Source: Chitinophaga filiformis (GTDB lineage Bacteria; Bacteroidota; Bacteroidia; Chitinophagales; Chitinophagaceae). From it: 64,000 bases of DNA. How positions within the stretch are numbered: position 1 is the first letter of the stretch; every line of letters starts with the position of its first letter. Below are positions 15,747 through 24,798 of this stretch, piece after piece. Under the pieces are notes generated by a model. It ran no database searches. It saw only the letters and a list, made by a program, of their open reading frames with translations, and was not told the origin of the DNA. A program made the translations under genes and the position numbers. The stretch is taken from assembly GCF_023100805.1 (NCBI RefSeq), contig NZ_CP095855.1, positions 5,497,001 to 5,561,000 of the forward strand, in the 5' to 3' direction.

Positions 15747-16832
15747 ATGTCTGCGAATAACTGTACACCTGCACATAACAGAAAACAACTGAGTTTCCTG
15801 GACAGGTATCTGACACTATGGATCTTTATAGCGATGGCCATTGGTGTGGCTACGGGCTATTTTCTGCCTGAATTTCCCTCTTACATCAATGAGATGTCCA
15901 GTGGAACAACCAATATCCCGCTGGCCGTCGGATTGATACTGATGATGTATCCTCCGCTTGCGAAAGTACGCTATGAACAAATGGGACAGGTGTTCAGACA
16001 TACAAAGATCCTTGGGGCCTCCCTCCTGCTCAACTGGGTGATCGGCCCGATACTGATGTTCCTGCTGGCTATACTGTTTCTGAACGGATATCCTGAATAT
16101 ATGACAGGCCTGATCCTGATCGGCCTTGCCCGCTGTATTGCCATGGTCATTGTATGGAACGAACTGGCAGAAGGCAGCCGTGAATATGCGGCAGGGCTGG
16201 TAGCGCTGAACAGTATCTTCCAGGTAGCGCTTTACAGTGTATATGCCTATGTGTTCATCACCGTGTTGCCGCCCCTGTTTGGGTTAAAAGGGTTGAACAT
16301 CCATATCAGCATGGGTGATATTGCCCGCAGTGTGATGATCTACCTGGGCATCCCCTTTGCAGCCGGTGTTGTCAGCAGGTACAGCCTGATAAGGCTCAAA
16401 GGAGAAGCGTGGTATACACGGAAATTCATCCCCCTGATCTCTCCCATTACGCTCATCGCATTACTGTTCACCATTATTGTGATGTTCAGTCTGAAGGGAG
16501 CACTGATCGTACGTATCCCGCTGGATGTAGTGCGCATTGCTATTCCATTGCTGATCTATTTTTCCATCATGTTCCTGCTGAGCTTTTTCATCGGCAAGAC
16601 ATTGGGAGCTGACTATTCAAGGAATACAGCCATTGCCTTTACTGCTACCGGTAACAATTTCGAACTGGCTATTGCAGTAGCGATCGGTGTGTTCGGGATC
16701 AATTCCGGACAGGCGTTTGCCGGTGTAATAGGACCACTGGTAGAAGTGCCGGCACTGATCGCCCTTGTAAACCTTGCATTCTGGCTGCGTAAGAAATGGT
16801 ATGGGCCTGAAGTTCAAAACATAGTTGCTTAA
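15747..16832 (+). CDS. acr3: ACR3-family arsenite efflux permease
   Basis: This 361-residue protein has ten predicted membrane segments. The ACR3 signature [19 protein letters not shown] contains the essential cysteine (C130), and [17 protein letters not shown] is a typical early segment. It exports As(III) using the proton motive force. It follows arsN by 15 bp and precedes arsC, consistent with reduce-then-export detoxification. Confidence 0.95.
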   Translation: MSANNCTPAHNRKQLSFLDRYLTLWIFIAMAIGVATGYFLPEFPSYINEMSSGTTNIPLAVGLILMMYPPLAKVRYEQMGQVFRHTKILGASLLLNWVIGPILMFLLAILFLNGYPEYMTGLILIGLARCIAMVIVWNELAEGSREYAAGLVALNSIFQVALYSVYAYVFITVLPPLFGLKGLNIHISMGDIARSVMIYLGIPFAAGVVSRYSLIRLKGEAWYTRKFIPLISPITLIALLFTIIVMFSLKGALIVRIPLDVVRIAIPLLIYFSIMFLLSFFIGKTLGADYSRNTAIAFTATGNNFELAIAVAIGVFGINSGQAFAGVIGPLVEVPALIALVNLAFWLRKKWYGPEVQNIVA

Positions 16833-16861
16833 CTGATAATAACGATCTAAATACACTCTTC

Positions 16862-17275
16862 ATGAAGAAAATACTCGTGCTCTGTACCGGCAACAGCTGC
16901 CGCAGCCAACTGGCCGAAGGATATTTAAGACATTTTGCAGGCGACAAAGCCGTTGTTTACAGTGCAGGTGTGGAAACACACGGCGTAAACCCTAAAGCAG
17001 TTGCCGTGATGGCCGAAGACGGGATTGACATTTCCGGTCATACTTCCAATAATGTCAGCGAGTACAGGGATATCAATTTTGACTATGTCATTACCGTATG
17101 CGATAATGCAAAAGAACGCTGTCCTGTTTTTCCATCATCCGCAATACAATTTCACGAAAACTTTCCCGACCCTGCAAAAGCAACAGGAACACCGGAGCAG
17201 ATCATGGATGCATTCCGTAATGTGCGCGAGCAGATCAAGACTTATTCCAGGCAATTTGTAGCAAATAATCTGTAA
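16862..17275 (+). CDS. arsC: Arsenate reductase, thioredoxin-coupled (low-MW phosphatase fold)
   Basis: This 137-residue enzyme reduces As(V) to As(III). The P-loop CTGNSCRS supplies nucleophile C8 (C13 also present). The relay pair C80 and C87 in VCDNAKERCPVF is spaced as in the thioredoxin-dependent pI258 type, and FPDPA carries the catalytic Asp. It sits between acr3 and arsO. Confidence 0.94.
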   Translation: MKKILVLCTGNSCRSQLAEGYLRHFAGDKAVVYSAGVETHGVNPKAVAVMAEDGIDISGHTSNNVSEYRDINFDYVITVCDNAKERCPVFPSSAIQFHENFPDPAKATGTPEQIMDAFRNVREQIKTYSRQFVANNL

Positions 17276-17322
17276 GGAATATATAGTACAAGCAATAATT
17301 TAGCAGCTAAGCATTTGAAATA

Positions 17323-18387
17323 ATGAGTCAGGACAATGTATACGATGTAATTGTTATCGGCGGCGGTCAAAGTGCGCTGGCAGTAGCTTATTATTTAAGA
17401 AGGACAACGCTTCGCTATGTATTGCTTGATAAGGAAAAAGAAGCGGGAGGATCCTGGCAGCATGTATGGGATTCTCTCACCTTATTTTCGCCCGCGCAAT
17501 GGAGCTCATTGCCGGGCATTATTATGACCGGCGGAAGCGACAAATATCCTACAAAAAACGAGACACTGCAATACCTGCGGGACTATGAAAGCAAGTACCA
17601 GTTTCCGGTGATACGACCGGTGGAGGTATTGGATGTCAGCAAAGAAAATGACCTGTTCCTGTTATCCACCAACCAGGGAACCTATGTTGCGAAAGCCGTT
17701 ATCAGCGCTACAGGCAGCTACTCCCACCCTGTTATTCCTGATATTACTGGTAAAGCACTTTTTAAAGGGACGATCATACATTCTGCCGATTATCGCGGTC
17801 CGGCGGCATTTGCCGGTAAACGGGTCGTCGTGGCCGGTGAAGGGAATTCCGGCGCCCAGATACTGGCAGAGGTGTCTAAAGTCGCAGATGTATTATGGAC
17901 GACCAGGAACACGCCTTCATTCCTTCCTGATCATGTAGATGGACGTTATCTCTTTGATGCGGCTACCGCACTCTATAAAGCCAGGCAGGAAGGTAAAAAC
18001 TATCAGCCGCCCTCTCTTGGCCATATTGTACAGGTACCGCTTGTCAGAGCCGCCATTGAAAGAGATGTATATCATGCGCTACCTGCCTTTGATCATTTCT
18101 ATGAGAACGGCATTGGCTGGAATGATGGCCGGCGGGAAGCCGTTGACGCGGTTATCTTCTGTACCGGTTTTCTTCCTGCATTACAGCATCTGGCATCACT
18201 GCACATCTGTCAGCCGGATGGAAAGATCCGCACACACGAAACGAGCGCCACCGATATTGCAGGGCTCTGGCTAGTCGGCTATGGTTCCTGGACAGGCTTC
18301 GCCTCTGCGACATTGATCGGCGTAGGACGTACCGCTAAAAAGACGGTTGATGAGGTGCAGCTCTTTTTAAAGGCCCCGCTTCATTGA
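17323..18387 (+). CDS. arsO: ArsO-like flavin-dependent monooxygenase / FAD-NAD(P) oxidoreductase
   Basis: This 354-residue protein has two dinucleotide-binding motifs, VIGGGQSALA (about residue 11) and VVVAGEGNSGAQ (about residue 168), as in class B flavin monooxygenases of the ArsO type found in ars operons. ArsO has been implicated in organoarsenical handling, but its reaction is not settled. It is the last ars gene on the plus strand, 47 bp after arsC. No terminator is obvious after it. Confidence 0.85.
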   Translation: MSQDNVYDVIVIGGGQSALAVAYYLRRTTLRYVLLDKEKEAGGSWQHVWDSLTLFSPAQWSSLPGIIMTGGSDKYPTKNETLQYLRDYESKYQFPVIRPVEVLDVSKENDLFLLSTNQGTYVAKAVISATGSYSHPVIPDITGKALFKGTIIHSADYRGPAAFAGKRVVVAGEGNSGAQILAEVSKVADVLWTTRNTPSFLPDHVDGRYLFDAATALYKARQEGKNYQPPSLGHIVQVPLVRAAIERDVYHALPAFDHFYENGIGWNDGRREAVDAVIFCTGFLPALQHLASLHICQPDGKIRTHETSATDIAGLWLVGYGSWTGFASATLIGVGRTAKKTVDEVQLFLKAPLH

Positions 18388-18532
18388 TTTTACCGGAACA
18401 TGCAATAAATAGCACTATCATCAAAGAACAGAAAGCCGTATATTAGGTACGCTGTCTACGGGCGCATTGTACGCTACCCATCAGTAGCGAAGATGAAAAA
18501 CTATACGGATATATTATTTATTTCACCAGTAA

Positions 18533-20572
18533 ATGTTCATGATGTACCGCTTCGTGCTCACAATTTGCCTTTTCTTATTATCCACAGTTTCTTTTGGACA
18601 GGACAAATGGAAGATCAATGCCGCGAATATTGACGCGGCCAATTACTATGGCATTACTGCCGCCAATGGCATGATCGGGATCGTATCTTCACCGGAACCC
18701 TTTAAGGTAAAAGATGTGGTGCTTGCAGGCGCTTATGACCTGTATGGCCGTGGCAGGGTGAGTAATTTCCTGAAGAGCTTCAACCTGCTGAATATGTATC
18801 TTGAGGTGGATGGTAAAAGAGTGGACGCGAAGTCGGTCAGTAACTTTCAGCAGTCGCTCGATATGCAGCACGGCGGTTTCAGCACCTCCTTCGATTATAC
18901 AGATAAAGCCTCTGCCAGAACAACCTATTACGCCCTGCGTCATCTGCCTTTTACGGTGTTGATGGATGTGGAAATAACTGCTAAGAAAGACATCACCATT
19001 ACCGGCGCCAGCGTGATGGAAGCGCCGGATGCACTGCGCGATGTGCAGAATTACTACAATGAAATAGACAGGCCGCATGTAACGATATCCCTGCTTACTT
19101 CTTCCGCCAAAAGCCCTACGGGCAAACTGCTCATGTGTGCCTCCAATACCTTTTTATTTGCAGAGCCCCATGGTAAGGAGCCTAAGGTCATTCATGAAAT
19201 GTGGGACAATAACATGCACCTGATGAAGTTTACACGCAGCATCAGGGCTGGTGAAACTTACCGTTATTCCATCGTTGGTTCTTCTATTACGTCGGCGCAG
19301 CATGATGATCCTTTGAATGAAGCCGAACGTATGACCCTCTATGCCAAACTGGAAGGAAGAGAACGGCTGATCAGCTTTCACAACAAAGCCTGGGAGGACC
19401 TATGGAAGAGCGATATAATTATTGAGGGCGATGCGCAGGTGCAACAGGACGTGCATAGCATGTTATATCATTTGTATGCGTTCAGCCGGGAAGGTACAGG
19501 ATATTCTTTATCGCCCATGGGACTCTCGGGACTGGGTTATAACGGCCACGTTTTCTGGGATGCCGATCTGTGGATGTACCCCGCATTGTTAATGCTGCAT
19601 CCTGAGCTGGCGAAGAACATGGTAGAGTATCGTTACAAAAGACTTGATGCGGCAAAACGCAATGCATTTTCGCACGGCTTTAAAGGAGCGATGTACCCAT
19701 GGGAAAGTGCAGAAAGCGGTGTAGAAGAAACACCGGTCTGGGCGCTCAGTGGTCCGTTTGAACACCATATCACTGCGGATGTGGCCCTGGCGGCATGGCA
19801 ATATTATAACGTAACGCAGGACAAAGCATGGCTGAAAGAAAAGGGCTGGCCGATACTATCCGCAACGGCAGATTTCTGGGCAAGCCGTGTAGAGCGGAAT
19901 GGCCCCGGCAGATATGACATTAAAAACGTAGTGGCGGCAGATGAATGGGCAGAGAATGTTGACAATAACGCATTCACCAACGCTGCTGCAAAAGCGAATC
20001 TTTATGCTGCCACCGAAGCTGCGAAACTCCTGGGTATTGTACCTGATGCTGACTGGAAAAACGTTGCAGACAATATTCCTGTTTTAAAGCTTGACAATGG
20101 TGTAACGAAAGAGCATGCAGCCTATAACGGAGAAGGTATAAAACAGGCGGATGTAAACCTGCTGGCATATCCGCTAAAGGAAATTACAGCGAACTCACAG
20201 ATAAAGCAGGACCTGGATTATTACGCCACGCGTGTGCCTAACGAAGGTACTCCTGCCATGACACAGGCTATTTTTGCTTTACTGTATGCAAGGCTTGGTG
20301 ATGCAAACAAAGCAGCTCACTTTTTTAAAGATGCTTATGAGCCTAACCTGAATCCGCCCTTCAGGGTGATTGCAGAAACCAAGGGCGGCACCAATCCATA
20401 TTTTGCTACCGGCGCCGGCGGCATCCTGCAAAGCTTAATGATGGGCTTTGGCGGACTTGACATTACTTCCCAGGGCATCAGGCAAGTGAGATCCGTTTTA
20501 CCTGCTGGCTGGAAAAGCCTGACTATAACGGGCGTGGGGCCGGATAAGAAGACTTATACTATAAAACAATAA
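18533..20572 (+). CDS. Secreted GH65-like glycoside hydrolase
   Basis: The 679-residue protein begins with a signal peptide (YRFVLTICLFLLSTVSFGQ). An N-terminal beta-sandwich is followed by an (alpha/alpha)6 barrel starting near residue 295. The segments GHVFWDADLWMYPALLMLHPE and VAADEWAENVDNNAFTN (candidate general acid Glu) are those of GH65, and AETKGGTNPYFATGAGGILQ holds a candidate second acidic residue. Secreted Bacteroidota GH65 proteins include kojibiose hydrolases, and human PGGHG is a relative, so an alpha-1,2-glucoside is a fair guess. No SusC/SusD genes are adjacent. Three in-frame ATGs lie within the first four codons; the first is used. Confidence 0.85.
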   Translation: MFMMYRFVLTICLFLLSTVSFGQDKWKINAANIDAANYYGITAANGMIGIVSSPEPFKVKDVVLAGAYDLYGRGRVSNFLKSFNLLNMYLEVDGKRVDAKSVSNFQQSLDMQHGGFSTSFDYTDKASARTTYYALRHLPFTVLMDVEITAKKDITITGASVMEAPDALRDVQNYYNEIDRPHVTISLLTSSAKSPTGKLLMCASNTFLFAEPHGKEPKVIHEMWDNNMHLMKFTRSIRAGETYRYSIVGSSITSAQHDDPLNEAERMTLYAKLEGRERLISFHNKAWEDLWKSDIIIEGDAQVQQDVHSMLYHLYAFSREGTGYSLSPMGLSGLGYNGHVFWDADLWMYPALLMLHPELAKNMVEYRYKRLDAAKRNAFSHGFKGAMYPWESAESGVEETPVWALSGPFEHHITADVALAAWQYYNVTQDKAWLKEKGWPILSATADFWASRVERNGPGRYDIKNVVAADEWAENVDNNAFTNAAAKANLYAATEAAKLLGIVPDADWKNVADNIPVLKLDNGVTKEHAAYNGEGIKQADVNLLAYPLKEITANSQIKQDLDYYATRVPNEGTPAMTQAIFALLYARLGDANKAAHFFKDAYEPNLNPPFRVIAETKGGTNPYFATGAGGILQSLMMGFGGLDITSQGIRQVRSVLPAGWKSLTITGVGPDKKTYTIKQ

Positions 20573-20666
20573 GGCTTCTTTTAAAGAACGCGCCAAATAT
20601 TTGCACCTGAACTTTATAACAAAGCAAATTGAACTTTGCAACAAACCTGCGGCGGGCAGGAGTCTG

Positions 20667-20674
20667 TAATTTTG
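20667..20674 (+). promoter_or_regulatory. -7 box before the SDR gene
   Basis: TAATTTTG matches TAnnTTTG and lies 22 nt before the ATG. No good -33 TTG was seen at 18-21 bp. Confidence 0.5.
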
Positions 20675-20696
20675 AGTAACGTTAAAACTTAAGATT

Positions 20697-21533
20697 ATGG
20701 CTAAAGTTTGGTTTATTACAGGCAGTGCAAGAGGATTAGGCAGGAGTTTAACTGCAGCAGTGCTGGCAAAAGGAGATGTAGTGGCAGCGACTGCAAGGAA
20801 TCCTTCACAACTCGATGATTTTGTACAGCAATACGGCGATCATATCTTTCCCGTTCAGCTGGACGTAACAGATTATAAGCAGGTACATCAGGCGGTAGCG
20901 GCTACTATCGCACATTTCGGCCGTATTGATGTGCTGGTGAACAATGCAGGATTCGGCATCGTGGGCGCTGCTGAAGCATTTACAGATGAACAGGTACGCA
21001 GCCAGTTTGAAACAAACCTCTATGCACCGGTAGAAATTACAAGAGCTGTACTTCCGTATATGAGAAAACAGCGTTCCGGCAGGATATTGCAGGTTAGTTC
21101 TGTAGGCGGACGAATTACAAGTATAGGGTTAAGTATCTACCAGAGTGCCAAATGGGGATTATCCGGCTTCAGTGAAGCACTGGCAAAGGAAGTGGCGCCA
21201 TTGGGCATAAAAGTGACATCCGTAGAACCGGGGGGATTTCGTACAGACTGGGCAGGAGCATCCATGAGTGCAGCGCCGCATGTAGAAGGTTATGAATCTA
21301 CTGTTGACAGCAGGGCTGCTATTTTTAAGAACAATCAATTCATTCCAAAAGGCAATCCTGACAAGGCAGCTAAAGTGCTTGTAGAATTGGCAGATCATCC
21401 GGAGCCACCCGTACATCTCGTTCTAGGCAGTGACGCAACCAACCTGCTGAAACAGGCAGATGCCGCAAGACGGGAAGAACTGGATAAATGGCTTTCTATA
21501 AGTGAATCTACAGACGAGGATAATACCAAATAA
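20697..21533 (+). CDS. Short-chain dehydrogenase/reductase (SDR)
   Basis: This classical SDR of 278 residues has the cofactor motif TGSARGLGR (residues 8-16), NNAG near 81 and the active-site YQSAKWG with upstream Ser (SSVGG). An arginine rather than Asp follows the second strand (TARNPSQLDD), which favours NADP(H). Substrate unknown. It is followed by a terminator hairpin and an AraC-type regulator on the same strand that may control it. Confidence 0.92.
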   Translation: MAKVWFITGSARGLGRSLTAAVLAKGDVVAATARNPSQLDDFVQQYGDHIFPVQLDVTDYKQVHQAVAATIAHFGRIDVLVNNAGFGIVGAAEAFTDEQVRSQFETNLYAPVEITRAVLPYMRKQRSGRILQVSSVGGRITSIGLSIYQSAKWGLSGFSEALAKEVAPLGIKVTSVEPGGFRTDWAGASMSAAPHVEGYESTVDSRAAIFKNNQFIPKGNPDKAAKVLVELADHPEPPVHLVLGSDATNLLKQADAARREELDKWLSISESTDEDNTK

Positions 21534-21549
21534 ATTCTAGTTTTGTTAT

Positions 21550-21575
21550 ACCTGGCTGTCTCCCGGCAGCCAGGT
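21550..21575 (+). terminator. Terminator hairpin after the SDR gene
   Basis: Stem ACCTGGCTG / CAGCCAGGT with an 8-nt loop, followed by CATTTATT. It lies 17 bp past the SDR stop codon. Confidence 0.75.
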
Positions 21576-21591
21576 CATTTATTCAGAAGAT

Positions 21592-22389
21592 ATGAATGAG
21601 CAAACACCATTGAAACAGATCACCTATTCCTGTTATTACAACCAGACGAGAGAAGGTGAGCAATTTGTACCGGAGCATGTGTTCAGTTACCAGCTATCTG
21701 GCAAACTGACGATGACTGACGGAGAAAAACAATATACTTTCCAGGAGGGTGATTTCAGGTTAAGCAAGAGGAACAGCCTGATAAAATTCACCAAACAACC
21801 TCCGGTAAATGGTGAATATAAAAACATCTCTGTTTTCCTCGATCAGCAAACGCTCAGGAATTTTGCTGCCGAGTATGGGTATAGTTCAGCCCAACACCTG
21901 CAAACCCCACCGGTCATGCTGCTACATTCCCATCCCCTGCTTAAAAGTTATATAGACTCTTTACAGCCTTATGATGCACTGATGCATGGTAACAACCAGG
22001 TGCTGCTGTCGCTGAAGGTAAAAGAAGCGATCGCCGTGCTGCTGCAAACAAATCCGGCCTTAAAAGACATCCTGTTTGATCTTACAGAACCCGGGAAGAT
22101 CGATCTGGAAGCGTTTATGAACAAGAATTTTCTGTTTAATGTGTCGCTCGACAGATTTGCTTATTTAACTGGTAGAAGTCTTTCGACATTTAAGCGGGAT
22201 TTTGAAAAAGCATTCGGTGTTACTCCCGGCAAATGGTTACAACAAAAGAGATTGCAGGAAGCGTATTACCGGATCAAGGAAAAAGGTGTAGCCCCTTCTG
22301 ATGTGTATATAGATGTCGGATTTGAAGATCTCTCCCACTTCTCCTTTGCGTTCAAGAAAATGTACGGAATGGCCCCCAGCCGGATCTAA
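21592..22389 (+). CDS. AraC-family transcriptional regulator
   Basis: This 265-residue protein has a cupin-like N-terminal domain (SYQLSGKLTMTDGEKQYTF) and a C-terminal double helix-turn-helix (VSLDRFAYLTGRSLSTFKRD and DVYIDVGFEDLSHFSFAFKK). The C-terminus GMAPSRI is a normal AraC ending. It lies just after the SDR gene, where a TAGTTTTG box (21538-21545) could drive it. The effector is unknown. Confidence 0.9.
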   Translation: MNEQTPLKQITYSCYYNQTREGEQFVPEHVFSYQLSGKLTMTDGEKQYTFQEGDFRLSKRNSLIKFTKQPPVNGEYKNISVFLDQQTLRNFAAEYGYSSAQHLQTPPVMLLHSHPLLKSYIDSLQPYDALMHGNNQVLLSLKVKEAIAVLLQTNPALKDILFDLTEPGKIDLEAFMNKNFLFNVSLDRFAYLTGRSLSTFKRDFEKAFGVTPGKWLQQKRLQEAYYRIKEKGVAPSDVYIDVGFEDLSHFSFAFKKMYGMAPSRI

Positions 22390-22482
22390 GGATCTACCTG
22401 CCAAGAGCAATACTTAATTGACTGATAATCTTCCTGCTAAGCACCTGCACTGCTAAAAGTGTAAAAAACACTCTTTCTGAAT

Positions 22483-22518
22483 ACTAATTTAATTAGTAAT
22501 ATTGCTAAATAAATTAGT
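22483..22518 (+). promoter_or_regulatory. Two palindromic operator-like boxes before imuA
   Basis: ACTAATTTAATTAGT (22483-22497, extendable to TACTAATT-T-AATTAGTA) and GCTAAATAAATTAGT (22504-22518) match at 12 of 15 positions and start exactly 21 bp apart, two helical turns. They are placed where an SOS-type repressor would control the mutagenesis cassette. The repressor gene is not in the window. Confidence 0.6.
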
Positions 22519-22544
22519 TGTTCGTATTCAATCAGCAGTCAGGT

Positions 22545-23282
22545 ATGCCAGGAGTAAAAGCAGATATTATTTCACAATTGCAGAAGGATATCCTTCAGAT
22601 GCAAGGATTCAGGTCAAAGCTGACTGACACTATACCTGATATAGACCTGGGCCCTGTCAACACGGCTTTCCCGAATGGTATTTTTCCAACAGGCGCTGTA
22701 CATGAATTTCTCTGTGCAGCAAAAGAACATGCAGCTGCAACAAGCGGTTTCGTAAGCGTCCTTGCCGGCAACCTGATGCAACGCGGAGGCGCCTGCATCT
22801 GGATAAGTGTGGCCAGGACGCTTTTCCCTCCTTCCCTGATGGCCTTTGGCATAGCGCCGGACAGGGTCATTTTCATCGATCTGCAACGGATAAAAGATGC
22901 GCTCTGGACATTGGAAGAAGCGCTTAAATGCCCCGGTATTGCCGCGGTGATCGCTGAAGTACCGGAGCTCAGCTTTACACAGTCCCGCCGGCTGCAACTG
23001 GTAGTGGAACAAAGTAAGGTGACGGGTTTCATTCTCCGCACTTCTCCCAGAAGTATCAATACAACGGCATGCGTAACCCGCTGGAAGATCACGCCTTTGC
23101 CCAGCGAGCTGGAAGGAGGTATGCCGGGTCTTGGCTTTCCCCGCTGGCAGGTAGACCTGCTGAAGGTGCGCAACGGGCGTCCCGGCAGCTGGAAGATGGA
23201 ATGGGCGGAAGGGAAATGTGTGGTTATTTCAGACGATGTTGCTACCGTTATTGTGCAGGAGCAGCAATTAAAAGCAGGCTGA
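22545..23282 (+). CDS. imuA: ImuA-like SOS mutagenesis protein
   Basis: This 245-residue RecA-fold protein lacks a clear Walker A motif. The visible segments (GIFPTGAVHEFL, ISVARTLFPPSLMAFGIAPDRVIF, ELSFTQSRRLQLVVE) match ImuA of Bacteroidota, the accessory factor that supports ImuB and DnaE2 in translesion synthesis. ATG at 22545 (MPGVKADIISQL) is chosen over a TTG nine codons upstream, because that TTG overlaps the second operator box. The stop is 1 bp from the imuB ATG, so the genes are coupled. Confidence 0.88.
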   Translation: MPGVKADIISQLQKDILQMQGFRSKLTDTIPDIDLGPVNTAFPNGIFPTGAVHEFLCAAKEHAAATSGFVSVLAGNLMQRGGACIWISVARTLFPPSLMAFGIAPDRVIFIDLQRIKDALWTLEEALKCPGIAAVIAEVPELSFTQSRRLQLVVEQSKVTGFILRTSPRSINTTACVTRWKITPLPSELEGGMPGLGFPRWQVDLLKVRNGRPGSWKMEWAEGKCVVISDDVATVIVQEQQLKAG

Positions 23283-23283
23283 T

Positions 23284-24783
23284 ATGTCCAGGCGCTTTAT
23301 GTCCATATGGTTCCGTCACCTGCTGACTGACTGGCATGTACGCCGCCAGCCGGAGCTACAGCATAAACCCTTTGTGCTGGCAGCGCCCGTGCATGGGCGA
23401 ATGGTGATCACGGCTGCCAGTCCCACGGCAGAAGCACAAGGTATCAGTGCCGGCATGCCGCTGGCAGATGCCAAGGCGCTCGTATCCTCCCTGCAGGCAT
23501 TTGATGATGAACCTGAACGGAGCGCACAATTACTGAAAGCATTGGGTGAATGGTGCATCCGTTACACACCGGTTGTGGGAACAGACCTGCCGGATGGCCT
23601 TTTGCTGGAAGTAAGCGGCTGTACGCATCTATGGGGAGGTGAACGGCCCTATCTGAAAGAGATCATTACCAAACTACGCGCCATTGGCTATGATGTACGT
23701 GGGGCGATGGCAGACACCATAGGAGCAGCCTGGGCTATTTCCCGTTATGGAAAAATAACGCCCATTATAGACAGCGGAGGGCAGCGTGAAGCCCTGATGT
23801 CTCTGCCTCCTGCGGCTTTACGCCTGGAGGCAGAGACGCTTGCCCGTTTACAGAAACTCGGACTACATAAGATCGGTAGTTTCATACAGATGCCGGGGCC
23901 TGTATTGCGCAGGCGTTTCGGGCAGCAATTGCTGATCCGGCTTGGGCAGGCTTTGGGATATGAAATGGAGGTCATTGAACCGCTTTACCCGCTGCCGCCC
24001 TATGAAGAACGTCTACCTTGCCTGGAACCGATCCGTACGGCCCCCGGTATTGAAATAGCCATGAAAGTATTGCTGGAACAGCTTTGTCTGCGCCTGCAGA
24101 AAGAAGGGAAAGGGCTCCGTACCGCTATCCTGAAAGGCTATCGCGTAGATAACAGGATGGTGCAGGCGGAGATCGGGACCAGTCATGCTTCACACAATCC
24201 GCAGCACCTTTTTCGGTTATTTGAGCTGAAGATCCCCACTATAGAACCCGCATTGGGTATTGAACTATTTACACTGGAAGCCACAAAGGTGGAAGAGGTA
24301 TCGTCCCTGCAGGAAGCCTTATGGATAGGCAATCCCGGCATAAAAGCGCCTGCAGTGGCGGAATTCCTGGACCGGGTGTCGGGCAAACTGGGGGAAGACT
24401 GCATCCGCCGTTATCTGCCGGCCGAACATTACTGGCCGGAGCGGTCGTTCGAAATGGCGACTTCTCTTGATGAAAAGCCCGCTACTACCTGGCGGACAGA
24501 TAAACCACGACCGGTGCAATTGTTGTCCAAGCCGGAGCCAATTGAAGTAACGGCGCCGATACCGGATTATCCTCCCATGTTGTTCCGCTATAAAGGTAAA
24601 CTGCATGAGATCAAAAAAGCGGACGGACCTGAGCGGATAGAACGTGAATGGTGGCTGGATGGCGGAGAGCACAGGGATTATTATAACGTGGAAGATGCAG
24701 ACGGGCAACGTTATTGGCTGTTCCGATCGGGGCATTATTCCGGCGATCAGTCCCAATGGTTTATTCATGGTTTTTTTGCATAG
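23284..24783 (+). CDS. imuB: ImuB-like Y-family polymerase protein
   Basis: The 499-residue protein has Y-family palm/finger segments (SPTAEAQGISAGMPLADAKA, LLEVSGCTHLWGGE) and a little-finger region, followed by a C-terminal extension. ImuB proteins usually lack the full catalytic acidic set and act as adaptors linking ImuA, DnaE2 and the beta clamp. Here the usual DxD position in the first palm strand reads SIWFRHLLTDW, consistent with an inactive palm. It lies between imuA and dnaE2. Confidence 0.9.
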   Translation: MSRRFMSIWFRHLLTDWHVRRQPELQHKPFVLAAPVHGRMVITAASPTAEAQGISAGMPLADAKALVSSLQAFDDEPERSAQLLKALGEWCIRYTPVVGTDLPDGLLLEVSGCTHLWGGERPYLKEIITKLRAIGYDVRGAMADTIGAAWAISRYGKITPIIDSGGQREALMSLPPAALRLEAETLARLQKLGLHKIGSFIQMPGPVLRRRFGQQLLIRLGQALGYEMEVIEPLYPLPPYEERLPCLEPIRTAPGIEIAMKVLLEQLCLRLQKEGKGLRTAILKGYRVDNRMVQAEIGTSHASHNPQHLFRLFELKIPTIEPALGIELFTLEATKVEEVSSLQEALWIGNPGIKAPAVAEFLDRVSGKLGEDCIRRYLPAEHYWPERSFEMATSLDEKPATTWRTDKPRPVQLLSKPEPIEVTAPIPDYPPMLFRYKGKLHEIKKADGPERIEREWWLDGGEHRDYYNVEDADGQRYWLFRSGHYSGDQSQWFIHGFFA

Positions 24784-24798
24784 TTAAAGTGATGTTGT

